NCBI RefSeq assembly: GCF_007667425.1
Contig: NZ_VDRC01000002.1
Location: forward strand, 893,072 to 957,071
Direction of reading: 5' to 3'
DNA: 64,000 nucleotides
From: Microbacterium sp. 1.5R
GTDB lineage: Bacteria; Actinomycetota; Actinomycetes; Actinomycetales; Microbacteriaceae
In this document: one piece after another, positions 1 to 9,140 of the stretch
How positions within the stretch are numbered: position 1 is the first letter of the stretch
Layout of the letters: every line of letters begins with the position of its first letter
Program-made: the position numbers and the translations under genes
Notes under the pieces: model-generated
Told to the model about the DNA's origin: nothing
The model's database searches: none
What the model saw: only the letters and a program-made list of their open reading frames with translations

Positions 1-1052
1 CAGACGACATCGCGGCACTCGGCGTCGGCACGGCGATACTCGGCACCGGCGGCGGCGGCGCCGTCTACACGGCGCAGATCACCGTCGAGAACGCGCTGCG
101 CGAGCACGGCCCCGTCTCGCTCGTGCAGGTGGACGAGCTCGGCCCCGACGACGTCGTGATCCTCATGTCGGGCATCGGCGCCCCCACGGTCGGCATCGAG
201 ATGCTGTCGGCATCTGGTCAGATCCACGCACTGCTGGCAGAGGCCGAGCAGCTGCTCGGACGCCCCGTCACGACGCTCATGGCCGCCGAGATCGGCGGCA
301 GCAACGGCATCCATCCCATCGGCTGGGCGGCCCGCCTCGGTCTCAAGGTGCTCGACGCCGACGGGATGGGGCGCGCGTTCCCCGATGCGGCGATGGTCGC
401 GATGAACGTCGCGGGCGTGCCATGCGAGTGGGCGGTGCAGAGCGACGTGGTCGGCAACATCTCGGTCATGAAGACGATCGACCTGCACTGGCTCGAGCGT
501 CACGCTCGCGCGCTGACGGTCGCGAGCGGCTCGATCTGCATCGCCGCGCACTACCCCCTCACCGCCGACACCGTGAGGGGAGCGGTCATCGAGGGCACCG
601 TGACGGCGGCGATCCGGGTCGGCCACGCCCTCCTGTCGGCCTCGGACCCGGTGACCGCGATCGCCGACGAGCTCGACGCGCGCGTGCTGATGACCGGCAA
701 GATCACCGACCTCGACCGCCGCACGGTGGGCGGGTTCGTGCGCGGCTCCGTGACGGTCACGGGTACCGGCGCCGACCGCGGGCGGCTGCAGCGGATCGAA
801 CTGCAGAACGAGAACCTGCTCGTGCTCGAGGACGGCGAGGTGCTGGTGAGCGTCCCCGACCTCATCACGATCATCGACGCCGAGACCGGGCACGCGATCA
901 CCACCGAGATGCTGCGCTTCGGCCAGCGGGTATCGGTGCTCGCGTGGGCATGCGACCCGATCTGGCGCACCCCGCGCGGGCTGGAGCTCGCCGGACCCGC
1001 TGCCTTCGGCTACGACCTCCCGTACGTCCCGTTCGAGGGAGAGACCCGATGA
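1..1052 (+). CDS. DUF917 family protein (5' partial)
   Basis: The reading frame is open from base 3 (codon start 3), so only the first few residues are missing; 349 residues are visible against about 360 for the family. A glycine-rich N-terminal segment (LGTGGGG) and the block AEIGGSNGIHPIGWAARLG followed by DADGMGRAFPD are typical of DUF917/COG3535 proteins. These are usually encoded beside hydantoinase/oxoprolinase-like proteins. The biochemical role is poorly defined; members have been linked to (thio)hydantoin-type ring chemistry. The stop overlaps the next start (ATGA), so the two are translationally coupled. The internal GTG at 123 is not the true start, because the conserved Gly-rich motif lies upstream of it. 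Substrate unknown. Confidence 0.85.
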   Translation, partial: DDIAALGVGTAILGTGGGGAVYTAQITVENALREHGPVSLVQVDELGPDDVVILMSGIGAPTVGIEMLSASGQIHALLAEAEQLLGRPVTTLMAAEIGGSNGIHPIGWAARLGLKVLDADGMGRAFPDAAMVAMNVAGVPCEWAVQSDVVGNISVMKTIDLHWLERHARALTVASGSICIAAHYPLTADTVRGAVIEGTVTAAIRVGHALLSASDPVTAIADELDARVLMTGKITDLDRRTVGGFVRGSVTVTGTGADRGRLQRIELQNENLLVLEDGEVLVSVPDLITIIDAETGHAITTEMLRFGQRVSVLAWACDPIWRTPRGLELAGPAAFGYDLPYVPFEGETR

Positions 1053-2623
1053 CCGCGCGCGACCTGTCCATCGGCGTCGACGTCGGCGGGACCAACACCG
1101 ACGCGGTGGTGCTCGACGGCGACGGCCGCGTTCTCGCCTGGACCAAGCAGGCGACGACGGACGACATCACGGGCGGCATCCGCGGTGGCATCCGCTCTGT
1201 GCTCGCCGCGATCGGCGACGACCGCTCCCGCGTCTCGCGGGTCATGCTCGGCACGACTCACGCGACTAACGCGATCGTGCAGCGCCGACAGCTCGACCGC
1301 GTCGCCATGATCCGTCTCGGTGCCCCCGCGGCGACCGAGTACCCGCCGCTCACCGGGTGGCCGGCCGACCTGGTGCAGATGGTGCTCGCGGGCTCGGCGA
1401 TGCTCGGGGGCGGCCACATGGTCGACGGCACGCCCATCTCACCTCTCGACCGCGACGGCATCCTGCGCTTCGTCGACGGTCTCGAGGGCTTCGACGCGAT
1501 CGCCGTCGCAGGTATCTTCAGCCCCTCGTCACCCGAGCAGGAGCTCGAGGTCGCCGAGATGCTGCGCGCCCACCTCGGGCAGGACGCCCGCGTGTTCCTC
1601 AGCCAGGACATCGGCCCGACGGGGCTGCTCGAGCGAGAGAACGCGACCCTGCTCAACGCGGCGCTGTACAGCGTCGCGCGCTCGGTCACCGAGGCTCTGC
1701 TGACGGTGGTCGCCGAGGAGGGGCTCGACGCCACGACCTTCTTCGCGCAGAACGACGGCACGCTGATGTCGCTCGACTACGCGGCGCAGTACCCGGTGCT
1801 GACGATCGGCTCGGGCCCGGCGAACTCCATCCGCGGCGCCGCGTATCTCTCGGGGCATGACGACGCGATCGTCATCGACGTGGGCGGCACGACCTCCGAC
1901 CTGGGCGTAGTCGTCGGCGGCTTCCCGCGGGAGTCGACGCTGCCCCGCGAGATCGGTGGCGTGCGCACGAACTTCCGCATGCCCGACGTGCTCAGCCTCG
2001 GGATCGGAGGCGGCACGATCGTCGACGTCGCGTCGGGGCGGGTGGGTCCGGATTCGGTGGGCTACCGCATCGACCGCGAGGGCCTCCTGTTCGGCGGCTC
2101 CACCCCGACGCTCACGGATGCCGCGGCGCTGTCCGGCAGTCCGGTTGCCGGCCGGCGGCTGCCCGCCCTGTCGTCGACGGTGTCGTCGGCCCTCGCGCGC
2201 GCACTCGCACTCGTCGCCGACCGCCTCGACGAAGCGGTGGAGCGGTTGTCGCTCGGCCGCATGGACATCCCGCTCGTCGTGGTCGGCGGCGGAGGGTTCC
2301 TCGTCCCAGACAGCCTTGCCAGCGCCGGCAGCATCCTGCGTCCTGATCACGGCGGCGTCGCGAACGCCGTCGGTGCCGCGATCTCGCTCGCCGGCGGCCG
2401 CGCCGACCAGATGGCGCCGATGGGCGACCGCGAGTCCGCCATCGAGCAGGCGTCCGACGCGGCCGTCGCGAAGGCCATCCAGGCCGGCGCCGACCCCCTG
2501 CAGGTCTCCGTCGTCGAGGTCCTCGAGACGCACGTCCCCTACACCACGCAGCCCACCGTGAACGTGACGGTCAAGGCAGCCGGCCCGCTCGCCCGACTCT
2601 CCGCCGAGGTGCCCGTCCGCTGA
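1049..2623 (+). CDS. Hydantoinase/oxoprolinase family protein (HyuA-like, short form)
   Basis: 524 residues. It has two actin/ASKHA-type phosphate loops, GVDVGGTNTD near residues 9-18 and VIDVGGTTSD near 273-282, plus LGTTHATNAI and a late GGGG motif, the hallmarks of the hydantoinase A / 5-oxoprolinase superfamily (ATP-dependent opening of cyclic amides). It is the short form that pairs with DUF917 rather than the large HyuA/HyuB enzymes; no HyuB gene is present. The start at 1049 overlaps the DUF917 stop by 4 bases; the frame is open far upstream, but only this start fits the conserved N-terminus. With the ABC importer and the M20 amidohydrolase downstream it probably processes an imported cyclic or acylated amino-acid derivative. 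The substrate cannot be read from sequence. Confidence 0.88.
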   Translation: MTARDLSIGVDVGGTNTDAVVLDGDGRVLAWTKQATTDDITGGIRGGIRSVLAAIGDDRSRVSRVMLGTTHATNAIVQRRQLDRVAMIRLGAPAATEYPPLTGWPADLVQMVLAGSAMLGGGHMVDGTPISPLDRDGILRFVDGLEGFDAIAVAGIFSPSSPEQELEVAEMLRAHLGQDARVFLSQDIGPTGLLERENATLLNAALYSVARSVTEALLTVVAEEGLDATTFFAQNDGTLMSLDYAAQYPVLTIGSGPANSIRGAAYLSGHDDAIVIDVGGTTSDLGVVVGGFPRESTLPREIGGVRTNFRMPDVLSLGIGGGTIVDVASGRVGPDSVGYRIDREGLLFGGSTPTLTDAAALSGSPVAGRRLPALSSTVSSALARALALVADRLDEAVERLSLGRMDIPLVVVGGGGFLVPDSLASAGSILRPDHGGVANAVGAAISLAGGRADQMAPMGDRESAIEQASDAAVAKAIQAGADPLQVSVVEVLETHVPYTTQPTVNVTVKAAGPLARLSAEVPVR

Positions 2624-2684
2624 CGGGCATCCGGTCGTCCCTTCCTGCACTGACGCTCCATCCCACCCGAATCAGGAGAACGCT

Positions 2685-4274
2685 ATGAAACGCAGTACCG
2701 CACTACCCGTGGCCGCCGCTCTCTCCGTCCTCGCCCTGACGCTGACGTCCTGCGCGGGGTCCTCCGATGAGGCCGGCCCCGACGAGGGCGACTTCGTCTC
2801 GGGCGGCACGTTCGTCACCGCCGTGGGCGATGACCCGGGCGACCTGAACCCGCTCAAGGCCGTCTCGCCCGACACCTTCGCGGTCGTGAGCATCGCCTAC
2901 GAGTCGCTGATCGCCGTGACCGACGAGGGCGACCTCGTGCCCTGGCTCGCCGAAAGCTGGGACGAGACCGGCACCGAGGTCGTGTTCACCCTCAAGGACG
3001 GCATCACGTGCTCCGACGGCTCGGAGTTCACCGGGCAGACCGTCGCCGACAACCTCAACTACAACGCCGACGCCGCGAACGCCACGTTCTCGTACGGTTC
3101 GGTGATCGACGAGCGGATCTCGGCCACGGCCGACGGCAACACCGTCACCGTCACGAGCACCGAGAACAACCCGTTCCTCGCCGTCAACGTCGGCACCATC
3201 ATGCTGGTGTGCGACGCCGGCCTCGCCGACACCGCCTCACTGTCGGACGCGACCGACGGTACGGGGCTCTACGGCCTCAGCGACATCAAGCCCGGCGACA
3301 CGTACACGTTCACCAAGCGCGACGACTACACCTGGGGTCCGGACGACGTCACGAGCGACACCGCCGGACTGCCCGAGGCCATCGAGGCCAGGGTCGTGAG
3401 CGATGAGAGCACCGCAGCGAACCTTCTGCTGTCGGGTGAGCTCAACGCCGCGACGATCTCGGGCGCCGACCGTTCGCGCCTCGACGGCGCGGGTCTCACC
3501 CACACGGGCGTGCGCAACCCCGTGGGCATGATGCTCTTCAATGAGAAGGAGGGCCGCCCCTTCGCCGACCCCCTCGTGCGTGAAGCGCTGTCGACCGCGA
3601 TCGACCGCGACGAGGTCGGCACGGTGATCGCCGACGGCGAGGGCCTCGAGTCGATCTCGCTCGTCACGAAGAACCCGCTGCTGTGCGTCGCCGACAAGCC
3701 GGAGTGGACGCTGCCCGACACCGACCTCGACCGTGCGGGCGAGCTGCTCGACGAGGCCGGGTGGACGCTGGGCGCCGACGGACTGCGCGAGAAGGACGGC
3801 CAGCCGCTGACGATCAAGTTCGTCTACAACGCGCCGACCTCGACCCATGCGGCCGCGGCCGAGCTGGTCAAGCAGAGCTGGGACGAGCTGGGTGTGACGA
3901 CCGAGCTGCTCGCGAACGACGCGGCCGCGTGGTCGGAGCAGCTGTTCTCGACGTTCGACTGGGACACGGGCTGGGTGCAGGTCGCACCGGGCGGACCGAT
4001 CGTGCTCTCGACCTTCTTCGACGGCGCGACCCCCGACCAGGGCGGTCTGAACTTCATGTGGGTCGACAACCCCGAGTACTCGGCGCTCGTCGCCGAGGGA
4101 TCGAGCGCGACTCCGGAGGATAGCTGCGCGATCTTCCAGGACGCCGAGAAGCAGCTCATCGAGCGCTTCGACGTCTTCCCGGTGATCGACAACATCCTTC
4201 CGACGTACCAGTCGGGTGCCGTGTTCGAGCAGCCGAACTTCATCCAGCCGACGTCGATCCGGATGCTGGGCTGA
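2685..4274 (+). CDS. ABC transporter substrate-binding lipoprotein, peptide/nickel family
   Basis: 529 residues with a lipoprotein signal: basic N-terminus, hydrophobic stretch and lipobox L-T-S-C with the modified Cys at residue 23. The mature protein follows the SBP_bac_5 pattern (GDLNPL, ESLI, LAESWDETGTEVVFTLKDG near the N-terminus; PLVREALSTAIDRDEV in the middle). Proteins of this family are membrane-anchored receptors that deliver oligopeptides or similar solutes to a DppBCDF-type importer, encoded here directly downstream with a 1-base gap. An AGGAGA ribosome site precedes the ATG. The 61-base gap after the hydantoinase gene holds no clear terminator, so the upstream pair is probably co-transcribed. 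Ligand unknown; context suggests the substrate of the DUF917/hydantoinase/M20 enzymes. Confidence 0.93.
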   Translation: MKRSTALPVAAALSVLALTLTSCAGSSDEAGPDEGDFVSGGTFVTAVGDDPGDLNPLKAVSPDTFAVVSIAYESLIAVTDEGDLVPWLAESWDETGTEVVFTLKDGITCSDGSEFTGQTVADNLNYNADAANATFSYGSVIDERISATADGNTVTVTSTENNPFLAVNVGTIMLVCDAGLADTASLSDATDGTGLYGLSDIKPGDTYTFTKRDDYTWGPDDVTSDTAGLPEAIEARVVSDESTAANLLLSGELNAATISGADRSRLDGAGLTHTGVRNPVGMMLFNEKEGRPFADPLVREALSTAIDRDEVGTVIADGEGLESISLVTKNPLLCVADKPEWTLPDTDLDRAGELLDEAGWTLGADGLREKDGQPLTIKFVYNAPTSTHAAAAELVKQSWDELGVTTELLANDAAAWSEQLFSTFDWDTGWVQVAPGGPIVLSTFFDGATPDQGGLNFMWVDNPEYSALVAEGSSATPEDSCAIFQDAEKQLIERFDVFPVIDNILPTYQSGAVFEQPNFIQPTSIRMLG

Positions 4275-4275
4275 C

Positions 4276-5319
4276 ATGACGACGACTCCTCCTCCCGCGA
4301 CCGCCGAGGTGGTCGACACGACCACGGCCGCCCTGGCGGCGCGGGCGGAGGAGCGCCGTCTGCGTCGGGGCCTGTCTCCGCGCACCGCGTTCCTGCTGCG
4401 GCGCCTCGGTCGGCTCGTGCTCTCCCTGGCCGTCGTGGTCGTCGCCTCGTTCCTCCTCATGTACCTCGTGCCGGGCGACCCGGTGCGGGCCGCACTCGGG
4501 CAGAGCGCGACCCCGCAGCTGGTCGAGGCCACCAGGGCCCAGCTCGGCCTCGACCGCCCGATGGGGGAGCAGTTCCTCCGTTACCTCGGTGGACTCGTCA
4601 CCGGAGACCTCGGCACGTCGGTGCGGCTGCAGAGGCCGGTGGCTGACGTCCTCGCCCAGCGCTTCCCGACGACGCTGCTGCTCGCCGTGCTCGCGTTCGC
4701 GATCGCGGTGATCGGCGCCCTGCCCGCGGGGATCGGCGCCGCCGTGCTCGCTCGGTCCGGTCGTCGGCGCGGCCTCTCGATAGCGCTCTCCGCCGTCCTC
4801 GGCATCCTCATCGCGGTGCCGAGCTTCCTCGTCGCCGTCGCGCTCATCGCCCTCTTCGCCGTGGAACTGGGGTGGCTTCCCGCCGCAGGCTGGGGCAAGC
4901 CGGCGGATGCCGTGCTGCCGGTCATCGCGCTGGCGATCGGCCCCATGGCCTACCTCGTGCGGATCGTGCAGGTCGAGATGCTCGCGGTCCTCGACACGAC
5001 GTACATGACCACGGCGCGTGCCAAGCGCCTGCCCCGTCGGCTCATCTACCTGCGGCACGCGCTGCCGAACATCGTCACCTCCACCCTGACGGTCGGCGGG
5101 CTCATCCTCGCGGGGCTGACGGCGGCCACGGTGCTCATCGAGACGGTGTTCGCCATTCCCGGACTCGGCACCATCATGGTGTCGTCCGTCGGGGCGAAGG
5201 ACTACCCCATGGTGCAGGGTGTGGTCATCGTCTACGCGCTCATCGTCCTCGGGGTCAACCTCGTGGTCGACGTGATCCTCGCCACCATCGATCCGCGCTC
5301 ATCGATCACGGAGGGCTGA
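4276..5319 (+). CDS. ABC transporter permease, DppB-like
   Basis: 347 residues. About 50 N-terminal residues are cytosolic and rich in Arg/Ala; then there are roughly six hydrophobic segments with the binding-protein-dependent permease motif (TTYMTTARAKRLP followed by HALPNI), which docks the ATPases. The LMYLVPGDPVRAALGQ segment after the first membrane helix is characteristic of DppB/OppB. The ATG at 4276 lies one base after the SBP stop; the frame is also open upstream, but that would overlap the SBP gene. It forms the heterodimeric membrane pore with the permease half of the next gene. Confidence 0.92.
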   Translation: MTTTPPPATAEVVDTTTAALAARAEERRLRRGLSPRTAFLLRRLGRLVLSLAVVVVASFLLMYLVPGDPVRAALGQSATPQLVEATRAQLGLDRPMGEQFLRYLGGLVTGDLGTSVRLQRPVADVLAQRFPTTLLLAVLAFAIAVIGALPAGIGAAVLARSGRRRGLSIALSAVLGILIAVPSFLVAVALIALFAVELGWLPAAGWGKPADAVLPVIALAIGPMAYLVRIVQVEMLAVLDTTYMTTARAKRLPRRLIYLRHALPNIVTSTLTVGGLILAGLTAATVLIETVFAIPGLGTIMVSSVGAKDYPMVQGVVIVYALIVLGVNLVVDVILATIDPRSSITEG

Positions 5320-5320
5320 G

Positions 5321-7123
5321 ATGTCCACTCGTTCCCGCCTCCTCAGCCCGACCGCGATCGCCGCGCTGCTCGGCGCGCTGCTTCTCGCATTCCTCGCCGC
5401 CGCAGGGCCACTGGTGTGGGGTGCGGCCGCCGACACGACCGACGTGTCGTCCCGTCTGCTCGGCGCGAGTGCCGCGCACCCGTTCGGCACCGACGAGCTG
5501 GGGCGCGACATCCTCGCCAGGGTGCTCGCGGCGACTCGACTCACGCTCCTCCTCACGCTCGGCGCCACGGCGATCGCACTGGCCGGGGGAATCGTGTTCG
5601 GCCTCGTGGCCAGCATCCTGCCGCGATATCCGAGGCGGTGGTTCACCGGGCTGCTCGACATCCTCCTCGCCTTCCCCTGGCTGCTGATGGTGCTCTTCTT
5701 CACCGTGATCTGGGGGGCCACGGCGACCGGGGCGATGCTCGCGATCGGGTTCGCCGGCATCCCGTCCTTCGCCCGCCTCGTGTACAACCTCGCCTCGTCG
5801 GTGTCCGGACGCGACTACGTCAGGGCGGCCCGTGTCGTGGGCGTGGGGCCGGTCGGCATCCTCGTCAGGCACGTCCTCCCCAACATCGCCAACCCGTTCT
5901 TCGTGAACGCCGCCGCGACGGCGAGCGTGACTCTGCTCTCGTTCGCCGGTCTCTCGTTCCTCGGACTCGGCGTGCAGGCTCCGGCGTACGACTGGGGGCG
6001 GATGCTGCAGGAGGGGATCCTCCGCATCTATGTCAATCCGCTCGCGGCGATCGGACCCGGTATCGCGATCGTCCTCGCGGGGCTCGTCTTCACGCTGCTC
6101 AGCGAGGCCGTCGCAGGCACGCGGGGCGCCGGTCTGCGCGCGATCGCCGCTCGCGCGACCGGTGCCGTCACCCTCACCTCGCGACGCGCGGAGCGGGCGC
6201 CGGTCGCGAAGGAATCCGCGAGCGACATCGTCGCGGAGATCACCGACCTCCGCATCGCCTTCCCGACCGCCGAAGGCGGCGTGGTGGAGCGGGTGCGAGG
6301 GGTCGATCTGCGCATCGGGCGGGGCGAGATCGTCGGCATCGTCGGCGAATCCGGTTCGGGCAAGTCCCTGACCGCGATGGCCCTGGCCGGGTTGCTCGGC
6401 GACGACGCCATCATCACGACCTCGGGTCACCGCTTCGACGATCTCGACATGACCCGCACGCCCACGGCAGCCGACCGGGCACGGCTGGGCGTCGAGCTGG
6501 GCATGATCTTCCAGGACCCGCTCACCTCTCTGAACCCCGCACTCACCGTCGGGCGCCAGCTCACCGAGGTGCCGGAGGTGCACATGGGGATGCGGCCGAA
6601 GCAGGCACGCGCCCGCGCCGCCGATGCCCTCTCGGCAGTCGGCATCCCGAATGCCGCGTCCCGGCTGTCGCAGTATCCGCACGAGTTCTCGGGCGGCATG
6701 CGTCAGCGCGCGATGATCGGCATGGCCCTCACCGGCAGGCCGAGGCTGATCGTGGCCGACGAGCCGACCACGGCGCTCGACGTGACGGTGCAGCGCCAGG
6801 TCATGGGGGTCCTCCATCGAGCCCAGGAGGAGACGGGCGCGGCGATCGTGTTCATCTCGCACGACATCGCTCTCGTCTCCGCCTTCTGCGATCGGGTGAT
6901 CGTGATGAAGGATGGACTCATGGTCGAGAGCCTCGCGGCGGAACGGATCCGCGAAGACGCGCGGCATCCGTACACCAGGGCGCTCATCGCCTGCCTGCCC
7001 GACATGAGCAGCGACCGCACCAGGCCATTGCCGGTGATCCCCCCGGAGCTGCGCCCGGAGGCGCTCGACGAGCCGGAGGCGGCGCCGCAGAGGGACAGCA
7101 ACGACCAGGAGGTGCCGGTGTGA
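5321..7123 (+). CDS. Fused ABC permease (DppC-like) and ATP-binding protein (DppD-like)
   Basis: 600 residues joining two subunits that are separate in E. coli Dpp/Opp systems. Residues about 1-270 are a DppC-type permease with the GTDELGRDIL motif and the docking motif around GRDYVRAARVVG. Residues about 305-570 are an ATPase with Walker A GESGSGKS (near 341-348), signature FSGGMRQRAMIG (near 455), Walker B LIVADEPTTALD (near 477) and a switch histidine in ISHD. The linker between halves is about 35 residues. Start ATG at 5321, one base after the upstream stop; the 3' end overlaps the next gene as GTGA. Such fusions occur in actinobacteria; this one means the importer needs only four proteins. 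No frame break is seen, so it is not a sequencing join. Confidence 0.92.
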   Translation: MSTRSRLLSPTAIAALLGALLLAFLAAAGPLVWGAAADTTDVSSRLLGASAAHPFGTDELGRDILARVLAATRLTLLLTLGATAIALAGGIVFGLVASILPRYPRRWFTGLLDILLAFPWLLMVLFFTVIWGATATGAMLAIGFAGIPSFARLVYNLASSVSGRDYVRAARVVGVGPVGILVRHVLPNIANPFFVNAAATASVTLLSFAGLSFLGLGVQAPAYDWGRMLQEGILRIYVNPLAAIGPGIAIVLAGLVFTLLSEAVAGTRGAGLRAIAARATGAVTLTSRRAERAPVAKESASDIVAEITDLRIAFPTAEGGVVERVRGVDLRIGRGEIVGIVGESGSGKSLTAMALAGLLGDDAIITTSGHRFDDLDMTRTPTAADRARLGVELGMIFQDPLTSLNPALTVGRQLTEVPEVHMGMRPKQARARAADALSAVGIPNAASRLSQYPHEFSGGMRQRAMIGMALTGRPRLIVADEPTTALDVTVQRQVMGVLHRAQEETGAAIVFISHDIALVSAFCDRVIVMKDGLMVESLAAERIREDARHPYTRALIACLPDMSSDRTRPLPVIPPELRPEALDEPEAAPQRDSNDQEVPV

Positions 7124-7890
7124 ACGCACTCGAGATCGACGACCTGACGGTGCGGTACGGTCGCACCCGCGTCGTCGAGCATGTGAGCCTCGCGGTGCCG
7201 CAGGGGCGCACGGTCGGCCTCGTGGGCGAGTCGGGCTCGGGCAAGAGCACGATCGCCGCGGCCGCGGTCGGGCTCGTGCGCCCGGAGTCCGGCTCGATCC
7301 GCGTCGACGGAGTCGAGGCGACGGGCGGAGGGGTGGCGGCGCGACGCGCTCGACGCCGGATGCAGCTCGTCTTCCAGGACCCGTTCTCGGCCCTCGACCC
7401 GCTCATGTCGGTCGGCGACTCGATCGCCGAGGCGCTGCGATCGACCGGGCGACGATGGTCGCGCGCCGAGCGGATCGCGAGAGTGCGGGAGCTGCTCGCC
7501 CAGGTGCACCTCGACCCCGACCGGGCGGGCGAACGACCCAACGCGTTCTCGGGCGGCCAACGTCAGCGCATCACGATCGCGCGCGCCCTGGCGGGCGAGC
7601 CGTCGGTGCTCATCGCCGACGAGGTCACCAGCGCACTCGACGTCTCGGTGCAGGGCGCCATCCTGAACCTGCTCCGCGAGGTGCAGCAGGAGCTCGGACT
7701 CTCGATGCTCTTCATCTCGCACAACCTCGCCGTCGTGCGCTACATCAGCGACGAGGTGTGCGTGATGCGCAATGGAGCACTGGTCGAGAGCGGCCCCACC
7801 GAGGCGCTGCTCGACGCGCCCGCAGACCCCTACACGAGAGACCTGCTCGAGGCGGTACCCGCGCTCGGAGAGAGGATACAGTTCGGATGA
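7120..7890 (+). CDS. ABC transporter ATP-binding protein, DppF-like
   Basis: 256 residues with Walker A GESGSGKST near residue 35, Q-loop in LVFQDPFSALDP, signature FSGGQRQRITIARAL, Walker B VLIADEVTSALD and switch ISHN. The Walker B Asp-Glu pair is intact, but the usual Pro of DEPT is Val here. It supplies the second nucleotide-binding site next to the ATPase half of the preceding fusion protein. The GTG start at 7120 overlaps the upstream stop by four bases, which fixes the start although the frame is open further upstream. The 3' end overlaps the M20 gene as ATGA, so the whole transporter-hydrolase set is translated as a coupled unit. Confidence 0.92.
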   Translation: MNALEIDDLTVRYGRTRVVEHVSLAVPQGRTVGLVGESGSGKSTIAAAAVGLVRPESGSIRVDGVEATGGGVAARRARRRMQLVFQDPFSALDPLMSVGDSIAEALRSTGRRWSRAERIARVRELLAQVHLDPDRAGERPNAFSGGQRQRITIARALAGEPSVLIADEVTSALDVSVQGAILNLLREVQQELGLSMLFISHNLAVVRYISDEVCVMRNGALVESGPTEALLDAPADPYTRDLLEAVPALGERIQFG

Positions 7891-9104
7891 CTTCGCCCAT
7901 CGAGGAGACGACCGCGCCGACAATGGAGGGCTTCGCGGATGCCGCAGAGGCGCTGCGCGAGTCGCTGATCGCGATCCGTCGCGAACTGCACTCCGAGGTC
8001 GAGATCGGTCTCGATCTTCCGCGCACCCAGGGGATCCTGCTGCGCGAACTGGAGGGTCTCGGCCTGGAGGTGGCCCGCGGCGACGGACTGTCGTCGATCA
8101 CGGCCGTGCTCAGGGGCGGACGGCCGGGCCAGGTGGTCCTGCTGCGCGGCGACATGGACGGGCTGCCGATCGCCGAGGCCACCGGCCTCCCGTTCGCGGC
8201 GACGTCCGGAGCCATGCACGCCTGTGGGCACGACCTGCACATGGCGGGGCTGATCGGCGCCGTGCGTCTGCTCGCGGCCCGACGAGACGAGCTGCCCGGC
8301 ACCGTGGTGTTCATGTTCCAACCCGGGGAGGAGGGGCAGGCGGGTGGTCGCATCATGATCGAGGACGGGATCCTCGATGCGGCCGGAGATCGACCGGTCG
8401 CGGCGTATGCGCTCCACGTCGACAGCGCCACGCCGTTCGGTCAGCTCGTGACCCGTGAAGGGGCGATGATGGCGAGCGCGAGCGCCCTGCGCATGACTCT
8501 GCACGGCACCGGTGGGCACGCCGCGTTCCCGCAGCTCGGGATCGACCCGGTGCCCGTGGCAGCGCAGCTGATCCTCGCCGTGCAGACCTTCGCCGCGCGC
8601 CGTCTGCCGGCCACCGACCAGGCGGTGATCTCGATCACACGACTGAGCAGCGACTCGGAGGCGAGCAACGTGCTCGCGGCGAGCGTGTTCCTCGAGGCCA
8701 ACATCCGCACCCTGTCGATGACGACGCTCGACACCGTGCGGGAGGAGCTTCCGGTGCTGCTCTCGGGCATCGCCGAGGCCAATGGATGCCGTCTGGAGAC
8801 CGAGTTCATCGCCTCCTACCCGGTGACGTACAACGACCCCGCGGAGACCAGGGAGGTGCTGTCGGTGCTCGACGACCTCGTCGGTGTCGAACGCGTCACG
8901 CGGCTGGCCGCACCGTCGATGGCCTCCGAGGACTTCTCGTACGTGCTGCAGGAGGTTCCCGGGGCCCTCGTCTTCGTCGGCGCCGCTCCCGGCAGCGGTC
9001 CGATGCCGCTGCATTCCGAGCATGCGGTGTTCGACGACGCCGTGCTGCCTCTGCAGGCGACGGTGCTCGCCGAGCTGGCATGGCGCCGGCTCGCGCGGGG
9101 GTAG
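7887..9104 (+). CDS. M20 family metallo-amidohydrolase
   Basis: 405 residues of the M20D/amidohydrolase type (hippurate hydrolase, N-acyl-L-amino acid or indole-acetyl-amino-acid hydrolase relatives). Metal-ligand motifs are visible: GDMDGLPI, HACGHDLHMA, and QPGEEGQAGG with its catalytic Glu pair; a late His lies in SEDFSYVL/PLHSEH. The dimerisation (lid) domain lies between. It hydrolyses an amide bond, releasing an amino acid from an N-acyl or ring-opened precursor in the cytoplasm. The start at 7887 overlaps the preceding ATPase gene (ATGA). It is the last gene of the catabolic operon, consistent with acting on the product of the importer and hydantoinase-like enzyme. Confidence 0.88.
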   Translation: MTSPIEETTAPTMEGFADAAEALRESLIAIRRELHSEVEIGLDLPRTQGILLRELEGLGLEVARGDGLSSITAVLRGGRPGQVVLLRGDMDGLPIAEATGLPFAATSGAMHACGHDLHMAGLIGAVRLLAARRDELPGTVVFMFQPGEEGQAGGRIMIEDGILDAAGDRPVAAYALHVDSATPFGQLVTREGAMMASASALRMTLHGTGGHAAFPQLGIDPVPVAAQLILAVQTFAARRLPATDQAVISITRLSSDSEASNVLAASVFLEANIRTLSMTTLDTVREELPVLLSGIAEANGCRLETEFIASYPVTYNDPAETREVLSVLDDLVGVERVTRLAAPSMASEDFSYVLQEVPGALVFVGAAPGSGPMPLHSEHAVFDDAVLPLQATVLAELAWRRLARG

Positions 9105-9140
9105 GCCGTCGGCCCCGACCCCGCGCGAGGGTCGTCGGCG

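Noticed and set aside
422..1048. Upstream extension of the hydantoinase-like gene
   Set aside because: The added part is antisense-like Arg/Pro-rich sequence overlapping DUF917; the family N-terminus begins at 1049.
5306..7129. Very long open frame on the minus strand opposite the ABC fusion gene (and similar mirrors opposite other genes)
   Set aside because: It is the GC-rich shadow of the real gene: low-complexity Arg/Asp/Glu composition, no conserved motifs and no ribosome site.
9117..9133. Hairpin GACCC/GGGTC between the M20 and MFS genes
   Set aside because: Only a 5-bp stem with a 7-base loop and no U-tract; too weak to call a terminator.
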